This document shows positions 32,584 through 38,390 of a stretch of DNA of 38,390 nt, one piece after another (position 1 is the first letter of the stretch; each line of letters begins with the position of its first letter). Position numbers and translations under genes: made by a program. The stretch comes from JBDTSW01 sp039930945 (GTDB lineage: Bacteria; Actinomycetota; Thermoleophilia; Solirubrobacterales; 70-9). The notes beneath the pieces were generated by a model, which worked only from the letters and a program-made list of their open reading frames with translations, was not told the origin of the DNA and did not search any database. Where the stretch lies: positions 1 through 38,390 of the forward strand of contig JBDTSW010000008.1 in the NCBI GenBank assembly GCA_039930945.1, in the 5' to 3' direction.

Positions 32584-33974
32584 CGCTCTCGCCTCCTCCA
32601 CCAGCGGCGAAACGTCTCGGCCGCCACCGGCTTCATCGAGCGGCTGGCGGTCCAGGCTCGAAGCGGCCCCGGCGCTCGATCGATCTTTCCCCGCCTCGAG
32701 AACAGGCGGCCGGCGATGCGCCCCGCCCGCTGCCCCGCCTCGTAACGACGCCGCCCGGCAAACACCACCTTGATGCCGCGCATGGCGCCACGCTCAGCGC
32801 GCTGCTGGCCGTGCTCTCGCTCGTATCGAACTACCTCCGCGCGCAGCTCTACCAGGATGCGCGGGATCTCGATTTTCACCGGACACACGTCTTCGCAGGC
32901 CCCGCAAAGGGTCGAGGCGAAGGGGAGGGAGCGCCCGGTCTCCAGGCGGCTCAACTGCGGAACGAGGATCGCCCCGATCGGGCCCGGGTAGATGGACCCG
33001 TAGGCGTGCCCGCCGGTGCGCGAGTAGACGGGGCAGACGTTGAGGCAGGCGCTGCAGCGGATGCAACGCAGGGCTTGGCGCCCGACCTCATTCGCGAGAA
33101 CGTCGGTTCGGCCATTGTCGAGCAGGACGATGTGAAACTCCTTCGGGCCATCGTCGGCATGCACGCCGGTCCACACCGTCGTGTAGGGGCTCATTCGCTC
33201 GCCGGTGGCCGAGCGCGGCAGCAGCTGCATGAACACCTCCAGATCCCGCCACGACGGGATCAGCTTCTCAATCCCCATCACCGTGATCAGCAGCTCGGGG
33301 AGCGTTGTGCACATCCGGCCGTTGCCCTCAGACTCGACGACACATACCGATCCCGTCTCGGCGATTCCGAAGTTGGCCCCGCTGATGCCGACGCCGGCCT
33401 CCAGGAACCGCTTCCGCAAGAAGAGCCTGGCCGCCTCGGCCAGATCCGCGGGATCGTCGGTGAGCTCTGGGCCGGCAAAGCTGCGTACGAACAGCTCGCG
33501 AATCTGCGAGCGGTTTCGATGGATCGCCGGGACCAGGATGTGCGACTGACTGTCATTGCCGAGCTGGACGATCAGCTCGGCGAGGTCGGTCTCGACCGCC
33601 TCGATCCCGGCTTCTTGCAGAGCATTGTTGAGGCCAATCTCATCGGTGGTCAGCGACTTGACCTTGATCGCGCTCTTCGCCTTGCGAGCGTGCATCAGCT
33701 CCGCAACGATCCTGCAGGCCTCATCGCCGTCGCGGGCCCAGTGAACCTTCGCCCCAGCCGCCTCGGCGTTGGCTTCGAAGCGCAGGAGCTCTTGGTCGAG
33801 TTCGTTCAGAGTCTGGTCCTTGATCGCGGCGCCCGCCGCCCGCAGCTGAGACCAGTCGGGAAGCTCCGCAACCGCTTCGGCTCGGCGCTGGGTGATCGTC
33901 GCGGTTGCGTTGCCGAGGTTGCGGCGAAGCTGTTCGTCGGCCAGCGCCGACGCCGCCCTCTGCGGAAAGCTCAC
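32580..33974 (-). CDS. lutB: LutB-like iron-sulfur LUD protein
   Basis: 464 residues. An N-terminal LUD domain (KVKSLTTDEIGLN, then GISGANFGIAETGSV) is followed by a two-cluster ferredoxin-like part with C-I-R-C-S-A-C-L-N-V-C-P (about 303-314) and C-G-A-C-E-D-V-C-P (about 354-362), which should bind two 4Fe-4S clusters. A basic Arg/Trp-rich tail (about 405-464) follows. LutB passes electrons in L-lactate oxidation. GTG 33974 overlaps the LutA stop (GTGA). Operon order A-B-C is the classic one. The true substrate could be another 2-hydroxy acid made by the sugar routes here. Confidence 0.93.
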   Translation of the reverse strand: MSFPQRAASALADEQLRRNLGNATATITQRRAEAVAELPDWSQLRAAGAAIKDQTLNELDQELLRFEANAEAAGAKVHWARDGDEACRIVAELMHARKAKSAIKVKSLTTDEIGLNNALQEAGIEAVETDLAELIVQLGNDSQSHILVPAIHRNRSQIRELFVRSFAGPELTDDPADLAEAARLFLRKRFLEAGVGISGANFGIAETGSVCVVESEGNGRMCTTLPELLITVMGIEKLIPSWRDLEVFMQLLPRSATGERMSPYTTVWTGVHADDGPKEFHIVLLDNGRTDVLANEVGRQALRCIRCSACLNVCPVYSRTGGHAYGSIYPGPIGAILVPQLSRLETGRSLPFASTLCGACEDVCPVKIEIPRILVELRAEVVRYEREHGQQRAERGAMRGIKVVFAGRRRYEAGQRAGRIAGRLFSRRGKIDRAPGPLRAWTASRSMKPVAAETFRRWWRRRER

Positions 33975-34699
33975 GGTCCTTCAGCCCCCTCGATCGTTCC
34001 CAGGATCTCGGCGATGTGGACGGTCTGAGTGGGCGAGCGGCGGCGATCCAGCATTCCTCCGAGGTGCATCAGGCAGGAGTCGTCAAGCGCGGTGATCACC
34101 TCGGCCCCTGTCGACTCAACGGCTGCCAGCTTGTCGGAGCCCATCGCCTCCGAGACCGCGGGGTTCTTGACCGCGAAGGTGCCGCCAAAGCCGCAGCATT
34201 CCTGCTCCCTCGGGATCTTGACCAGATCCAGGCCGCGCACGGCTCGCAGCAACCTAGTCGCCCGATCCCCGACGCCGAGAACCCGGATCGAATGGCAGGT
34301 GGGGTGATAGGCAACCCGCCGCGGATAATGCGCGCCGACGTCCTCAACTCCGAGCCGGTCGGTGAGGAACTCGGTCAACTCATAAAGCGGGATCTCGTCT
34401 CCCAGCGTCTCCCGAAGCGTCACCACGCAGGAGGCCGACGGAGAGACGATCGCGTCGGCGTCGGCGAACACTCTCTGCCAGCGCTCGGCGAGGATCGAGG
34501 CTTCGCGGTCGTACCCCGTGTTGCGGTGCATCTGGCCGCAGCAGGTCTGCTCGCGTGGGAAGGCGACCTCACAGCCGAGGCGCTCGAGAACGCGAACGGT
34601 CGCCTCGCCCGTCCGTGGGAATAGGCTGTCGGCCAGACAGGTGACGAAGAGGGAAACTCGCAGCGGAGCAGCAGGTAGGTCCGTTCCGGAGTGAGCCAA
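33971..34699 (-). CDS. lutA: LutA-like (Fe-S)-binding CCG-domain protein
   Basis: About 242 residues with two CCG domains: TCLADSLFP and QTCCGQMHRNTGY in the first, YHPTCHSIR and QECCGFGGTFAVKN in the second. These cysteine-rich blocks bind an Fe-S cofactor in LutA/GlpC/HdrB-like proteins. It is the first gene of the lactate-oxidation operon. The start is uncertain: TTG 34699 gives the normal length, while an ATG at 34786 would add 29 residues of odd composition and overlap the divergent ureohydrolase start. No regulator of the LutR type is adjacent. Confidence 0.88.
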   Translation of the reverse strand: MAHSGTDLPAAPLRVSLFVTCLADSLFPRTGEATVRVLERLGCEVAFPREQTCCGQMHRNTGYDREASILAERWQRVFADADAIVSPSASCVVTLRETLGDEIPLYELTEFLTDRLGVEDVGAHYPRRVAYHPTCHSIRVLGVGDRATRLLRAVRGLDLVKIPREQECCGFGGTFAVKNPAVSEAMGSDKLAAVESTGAEVITALDDSCLMHLGGMLDRRRSPTQTVHIAEILGTIEGAEGP

Positions 34700-34744
34700 A
34701 CCATCGGCTGCCCGCTCAGGCCGCCAAGCGTGGGCTCGGCCCTC

Positions 34745-34773
34745 TTGCGTCTCCGGGCTGGATTTCGTAGGCT
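34745..34773 (+). promoter_or_regulatory. Promoter of the ureohydrolase operon, near-leaderless
   Basis: TTGCGT (34745-34750), a 17-nt spacer and TAGGCT (34768-34773) predict transcription from about 34780, only about 5 nt before the ATG at 34785. This favours that ATG over the upstream TTG at 34776. Confidence 0.55.
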
Positions 34774-34784
34774 TATTGGGCGCC

Positions 34785-35789
34785 ATGTTCGGTTCAGAAA
34801 GAAACGTACCTGGTACGGGCAACTATTTCGAGTTTCCCTACGCGGACCTGCCGACGTTCGGCAAGGCCCCGATCGGCACCACCGCGAACCTCGCCGATGC
34901 AGACATCGGCGTCTTTGGGATCCCCTGGGACACGACGGCGACCCTGCGACCCGGCGCGCGCCTCGGCCCAAGGCGGATCCGCGAGCAGACGGCTTGGTTC
35001 GAACAGGTCTGGAACCCGTCCGGCACTTTGATGCAGGGCTTTGAGGCGCACGGGGAGCGTGAGCGTGAGCGGATATCGATCGTCGATTGCGGAGATGCCA
35101 CCGTGGTGCCCACGGACACGCCAAAGACGACCGCCACGATTCGCGAGGTAGCCGCCGCGATCGCGGCTTCCGCATTCCCGCTGATGCTGGGCGGTGACCA
35201 CTACGTGATGTTCCCGACCTACCAGGGCGTCACCGACTCCCTGCCGGGAGAGGTCGTCGGCATAGTCCAATTCGATGCCCACAACGATCTGATCGATGAC
35301 GACGAGGTGCTCGGTAAGTACTGGAGCGGAACGCCGATCCGCCGCTCGATCGAGCACGCCGGCCTCGATCCGCACGCAGTCGCTCAGATCGGCCTCCGTG
35401 GTTTCGTCGGGGAGAACGAGCGCCCGGCCCAGCGCGCCGAGGGATTCCAGGTGGTCCCGATGAGCGAGCTTCGCCGCGAGGGCCCCGCCGCGGTTGCGGT
35501 ACGAGTCATGGACGCGGTGCTGGCCCACTGCGACGCGGTCTACCTCACGGTCGACATCGACTCCGTCGACCCCTCCTGCGCGCCCGGATGTTGCACCCCC
35601 GTCCCCGGTGGAATGCTGGCCCACGAGTTCCTCGAGTTGCTTCGCGAACTGGGCAGATACCGCGAGATCGTGGCGATGGACCTGGTTGAGGTGGCACCGC
35701 CGCTCGACCCCACCGAGCAGACCTCGATTCTGGCCGCCCACGGTCTCTTCAGTTTCATCGAGCAGCGCTTCCTCCGCACGCCCAAGTGA
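34785..35789 (+). CDS. Ureohydrolase (agmatinase/arginase family)
   Basis: 334 residues, cytoplasmic. The two-manganese site is complete: H139 (GGDH), D164, H166 and D168 (FDAHND), D257 and D259 (VDIDSVDPSCAPG). A glutamate in DLVEVAPPLDPTEQT stands for the guanidino-holding residue. The family hydrolyses a guanidino group to an amine and urea; agmatine, guanidinobutyrate, guanidinopropionate and formiminoglutamate are all possible substrates. The N-terminus (about 35 residues with NVPGTGNYFEFPYAD) is like that of agmatinase-type members. It heads a three-gene operon, divergent from lutABC. No urease genes are visible in the window. Confidence 0.9.
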   Translation: MFGSERNVPGTGNYFEFPYADLPTFGKAPIGTTANLADADIGVFGIPWDTTATLRPGARLGPRRIREQTAWFEQVWNPSGTLMQGFEAHGERERERISIVDCGDATVVPTDTPKTTATIREVAAAIAASAFPLMLGGDHYVMFPTYQGVTDSLPGEVVGIVQFDAHNDLIDDDEVLGKYWSGTPIRRSIEHAGLDPHAVAQIGLRGFVGENERPAQRAEGFQVVPMSELRREGPAAVAVRVMDAVLAHCDAVYLTVDIDSVDPSCAPGCCTPVPGGMLAHEFLELLRELGRYREIVAMDLVEVAPPLDPTEQTSILAAHGLFSFIEQRFLRTPK

Positions 35790-35802
35790 GGCCCGGGGCG
35801 CG

Positions 35803-36822
35803 ATGACAGGGCTTCGCGTCGGCATCGCCGGGGCCGGCGCGGCGGCCGCGGCCCTGCACGCGCCCGGCTACATCGCCCGTGACGGCTGCCGACTGGCGGG
35901 GGTTGCGTCGCGCACCGTGGAGCGCGCAACCCGCCTCGCCGAGGAGTTCGGCGTCCCGGCGGTCTTCCCGACCATCCCCGAGCTGATCTCGAGTCCGGAG
36001 ATCGACGCCGTCAGCATCTGCACGCCTCCTCACACGCATCGAGAGCTCGCCGAGATGGCGGTCGCCGCCGGCAAGCACGTATTGATCGAGAAGCCGGTGG
36101 CGCACACCATCGAAGACGTGAACGCTCTGCGCAAGCTCGCCGAGTCGGCGGAGGTGGTGGTCGAGGTGGTCAGAAACGAGCGCTTTATGGAGCTGCACGA
36201 GGTCGCTCGCGAGGTCGTAAGCAGCGGCAGGCTCGGCGAGATCGTCAGCGCCCTCTTCTTCACGTCGACGACCGGTCCCGACGACTGGACCGGCGGATCG
36301 GCCTGGCCAAAGCAGGCGGCATTGGGCGGCGGCGGCGTCCTCCTGGACCTCGGCGTCCACAAGGTCGACCTCGCCGCCTGGCTGCTGCAGTCCGAGATCG
36401 TCGACGTCACCCCTGCGCTCGTTCAGGATCCGCAGACGCCGCAGCAGGGCGACGTCGAGTGGGCGGGCGCCCTGACCCTGAAGCTGGCGGGCGGAGTTTT
36501 GGTCTCGATCTCGGCGTCGTGGCTCGGGCCTGCCGACGCGATGCTGATCGTCGTCGCCGGCTCCGAGGGACTGCTGGAGGCAAACGGCGCGACCGGCTCG
36601 CTCGTGGTGACCCGCCCGGATGGCGGCGAGAGCAAAACGCTGATCGCCCCCTGGAGCGACGAGGACCGCTCGAACCTGGCGATGATCGCCGACTTCGTCG
36701 AGGCCTGCGAGCAGAATCGCCGGCTGGAGGGATTTGCGAAAGCCACCTGGGACTCGGGAACGCGCTGGGTGCTGGAGAGCTACCGGCGACTGGGCTCGGC
36801 AACGCGGCCCCAGAAGGCATGA
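35803..36822 (+). CDS. Gfo/Idh/MocA-family NAD(P)-dependent dehydrogenase
   Basis: 339 residues: a Rossmann domain (GIAGAGAAAAALH, about 7-19), the conserved IEKPVAHT (E96-K97-P98) with the catalytic lysine, and a C-terminal alpha/beta domain with GGGVLLDLGVHKVDLAAW, where the aspartate and histidine (D-x3-H) complete the active site. The family oxidises sugars, inositols and related alcohols. ATG 35803 lies 13 bp after the ureohydrolase stop. Its own stop overlaps the next gene (ATGA). If the island breaks down inositol-type rings, this would be the inositol or inosose dehydrogenase candidate. Substrate unknown. Confidence 0.9.
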   Translation: MTGLRVGIAGAGAAAAALHAPGYIARDGCRLAGVASRTVERATRLAEEFGVPAVFPTIPELISSPEIDAVSICTPPHTHRELAEMAVAAGKHVLIEKPVAHTIEDVNALRKLAESAEVVVEVVRNERFMELHEVAREVVSSGRLGEIVSALFFTSTTGPDDWTGGSAWPKQAALGGGGVLLDLGVHKVDLAAWLLQSEIVDVTPALVQDPQTPQQGDVEWAGALTLKLAGGVLVSISASWLGPADAMLIVVAGSEGLLEANGATGSLVVTRPDGGESKTLIAPWSDEDRSNLAMIADFVEACEQNRRLEGFAKATWDSGTRWVLESYRRLGSATRPQKA

Positions 36823-38198
36823 CGGCGTCGCTGACATCGGTCGATTTCCCACAGTTCAGCCAGCTTGAACCCGAGCCACAGCTTGGCGAGGGCACCTATC
36901 GGGCCAGGATTGACGGCCTTCGCTCGCGGCTGACGAAGGCGGGTCTCGACGCAGCGATCGTCTACGCCGACAGGGAGCACTACGCGAACATCTCCTACCT
37001 GACCGGCTTCGACCCGCGCTTCGAGGAAGCCTTGGCGTTGGTCGCCGTCGATCAGAGCGACCCGATCATCCTCGCCGGCAACGAGAGCCTCTCCTTTTGC
37101 GAGAAGGCCGGCGTCCCCGTCCGAGGGATCCTCTGCCAGTCGTTCAGTCTGCCTTCCCAGGACCGCTCGAGGCAGCGCAGGATCAGCACCGCGCTCGCTG
37201 AGGCCGGGCTGTCTCCCGGCGCGCGGGTTGGGGTGGTCGGATGGAAGCTGATCCCGCGCGAGGACGCGCCGGGCGAGGATGTCGCCCTTGCGGTCCCCCA
37301 GTTCGTGCTGAGCGAGCTCGGGGCCCATTTGGAGCAGCCGATCGCTGACGCCACCGGCCTGCTCTGCGGGGTCGAGGGCATGCGAGCCGCAAACGAAGCC
37401 GACCAGCTCGCGCTGCACGAGCACCGGGCGACGCGGGCATCGCAAACGGTCTGGCGGACGATCGAGGCTCTGAAGCCCGGGCGAACCGAGCTCGACGTCT
37501 CAACCGCCGGCGGGCTGGTCGGCCTGCCGCTCGCATGTCACGTCATGTGCACCAGCGGCTCGGAGTCCGTCAACGGCCTCAGCAGCCCGACCGACCGCGA
37601 GATCCAGGTTGGCGACCGCTTCTCCACCGCAGTCGGCTACTGGGGAGGGCTCTGCTGCCGCGCGGGCCTGGTCAGCGCGATCGACGGCCCCGGTGTCGAG
37701 GAGTTCATCGAGCGCTTCGCGGCGCCCTACTACCGAGCGATCCTCGCCTGGTACGAATCGCTCGAGATCGGCATCACCGGCGGGGCGATCTCGAAGTCGA
37801 TCAGCGACCTGCTCGAACCGACGCCCGTGCGAACCCTTCTCGACGCCGGCCACCTCACCCATCTCGACGAGTGGTTCGACTCGCCGTTTTGGCCCGGAAG
37901 CGAGCACGAGCTGCAATCCGGCATGGCCTTCCAGTGCGACATCATCCCGATCAGCGACGAATTTCCGGGCGACGCGGCCAATGTCGAGGACTCGCTCGCC
38001 CTGGCCGATCGGCAACTGCGCGACGAGCTCCGTGACCGCTACCCGGAGTGCTGGAACCGAACCGTCTCTCGACGGCATTTCATGACCGACGTGCTCGGAT
38101 TGGAACTAGGTGACGCGGTGCTTCCGTTCTCGACTCGCCAGGCTGCCTTCGCTCCGGCGCTTCTCTCTCCCACCCAGCTGCTGACGGTTGACTCTTAG
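36819..38198 (+). CDS. M24/creatinase-fold protein lacking the usual metal ligands
   Basis: 459 residues. An N-terminal creatinase-N-like domain (about 25-170, with YLTGFDPRFEEALALV) is followed by a pita-bread M24-like domain. In metal M24 peptidases the motif is GD-V-x-x-D-x-G and later D-x-T-R; here it reads GDRFSTAVGYWGGLCCRAG, with no aspartates. The HGIG-type histidine region reads AGHLTHLDEW. It may therefore be a creatinase-like hydrolase using histidine without metal, or a non-enzymatic relative. ATG 36819 overlaps the dehydrogenase stop. Last gene of the ureohydrolase operon, followed by a hairpin. Xaa-Pro peptidase activity looks unlikely. Confidence 0.8.
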   Translation: MTASLTSVDFPQFSQLEPEPQLGEGTYRARIDGLRSRLTKAGLDAAIVYADREHYANISYLTGFDPRFEEALALVAVDQSDPIILAGNESLSFCEKAGVPVRGILCQSFSLPSQDRSRQRRISTALAEAGLSPGARVGVVGWKLIPREDAPGEDVALAVPQFVLSELGAHLEQPIADATGLLCGVEGMRAANEADQLALHEHRATRASQTVWRTIEALKPGRTELDVSTAGGLVGLPLACHVMCTSGSESVNGLSSPTDREIQVGDRFSTAVGYWGGLCCRAGLVSAIDGPGVEEFIERFAAPYYRAILAWYESLEIGITGGAISKSISDLLEPTPVRTLLDAGHLTHLDEWFDSPFWPGSEHELQSGMAFQCDIIPISDEFPGDAANVEDSLALADRQLRDELRDRYPECWNRTVSRRHFMTDVLGLELGDAVLPFSTRQAAFAPALLSPTQLLTVDS

Positions 38199-38201
38199 CG
38201 A

Positions 38202-38229
38202 GCGAAGCCCGCAATTTGCGGGGCTTCGC
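38202..38229 (+). terminator. Hairpin terminator of the ureohydrolase operon
   Basis: GCGAAGCCCGC (38202-38212) pairs with GCGGGGCTTCGC (38218-38229) around AATTT, with one bulge, four bases past the stop codon. The last 6 bases of the right arm also belong to the mmpL repeat that begins at 38224. Confidence 0.7.
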
Positions 38230-38314
38230 CTTCATCTTCCTGGTAGCGCTCGGGATCGACTACACGATCTTCCTCATGGCCCGCGTGCGCGAGGAGTCCC
38301 GCCGCCACGGCACC
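38224..38314 (+). repeat. Direct repeat, right copy of mmpL 3' segment
   Basis: Copy of 15617-15707 with one mismatch in 91 bp, in the same orientation and 22,607 bp away. The two copies bracket the whole catabolic island. Confidence 0.95.
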
Positions 38315-38383
38315 GGCTCGGTGCTGCACGAGGACACGGGGGAGAACCAGCAGGCCGAAGCCGCTCCGCCGCCCGGCGGCTAG
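38224..38383 (+). pseudogene. Remnant of an mmpL 3' end (broken duplicate)
   Basis: The frame reads from FAFIFLVALGIDYTIFLMA through ESRRHGT, jumps to GSVLHEDTGEN, and ends AAPPPGG before a TAG at 38381-38383. Compared with the intact transporter (13830-16010), 237 bp (79 codons, in frame) are missing between the two parts, and everything 5' of the last quarter is gone. The last 15 or so residues differ from the intact copy, so it may come from a diverged paralogue. No start codon or promoter belongs to it. It cannot make a functional transporter. Confidence 0.85.
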
Positions 38384-38390
38384 GCGCTAC

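Noticed and set aside
34776..34787. TTG at 34776 as start of the ureohydrolase, and ATG at 34786 (minus) as start of LutA
   Set aside because: The predicted transcription start at about 34780 excludes the TTG. The long LutA start would overlap the divergent gene and add residues not seen in the family.
1..38390. tRNA, rRNA, CRISPR array, insertion sequence or integrase, particularly at the island edges
   Set aside because: None was seen. No cloverleaf or repeat-spacer pattern and no recombinase motifs were recognised, so the island model rests only on the mmpL repeat.

Overview
The window is very GC-rich, uses many GTG and TTG starts, packs genes with 1- to 4-base stop/start overlaps, and shows actinobacterial-type -10 boxes (TAGGCT, TAGATT, TAGACT). 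The Streptomyces-type xylose isomerase, ROK repressor, MmpL transporter and Ala/Gly-rich sigma factor also fit a high-GC actinobacterium. I would guess the Thermoleophilia/Solirubrobacterales, but that is an inference from style, not a taxonomic result.

Left block (1-16.0 kb). The window opens inside an ABC exporter (permease fragment plus ATPase, minus strand). Next come a YmdB-type 2',3'-cyclic nucleotide phosphodiesterase and a class I glutamine amidotransferase (both plus). A minus-strand locus follows at 2471-9059: GntR/FCD regulator, ethanolamine-type APC permease, glutamine-synthetase-like gamma-glutamyl-amine ligase, gamma-glutamyl hydrolase, aldehyde dehydrogenase and SDR. Together these read as a gamma-glutamylation route for a small amine, best fitted by ethanolamine. 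After it come a six-helix membrane protein, a small secreted Cys protein built of two repeats, an ECF sigma factor fused to a zinc anti-sigma-like domain with a membrane segment and low-complexity tail, a secreted PhoD-like phosphatase, and a divergent MmpL/RND transporter.

Right block (16.0-38.2 kb). This is a catabolic gene island in five runs. (i) Plus 16188-20761: three sugar isomerase/epimerase TIM barrels, a creatininase-family hydrolase and an EamA transporter. (ii) Minus 27796-20795: APC permease, metallophosphoesterase, nucleotidyltransferase, a fourth isomerase (paralogue of one in run i), an FAD oxidase and a Tm-1-like protein. (iii) Plus 28000-31935: xylulokinase, xylose isomerase and a ROK regulator. 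(iv) Minus 34699-31936: LutA, LutB and LutC lactate-oxidation proteins. (v) Plus 34785-38198: ureohydrolase, Gfo/Idh/MocA dehydrogenase and a degenerate M24/creatinase-fold protein. The set suggests breakdown of sugars, polyols or inositols and hydroxy acids, plus nitrogen-containing small molecules. No sugar importer is encoded in the window.

The most striking structural point is that the island lies between the 3' end of the intact mmpL gene (15617-16010) and a broken second copy of that same 3' end at the right edge (38224-38383). The two copies share 91 bp with one mismatch. The remnant then carries an in-frame 237-bp deletion. The island may therefore have been inserted, or captured by recombination, at mmpL; a chimeric contig end must be excluded first.

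Expression signals: several left-block genes have a -10 box exactly 6 nt before the start codon, which predicts leaderless mRNAs. The two main plus-strand runs of the island carry a similar inverted repeat (TTCCA-N2-GTGGA core) near their promoters, a candidate site for the ROK regulator. No tRNA, rRNA, CRISPR array, insertion sequence, integrase or origin was recognised.
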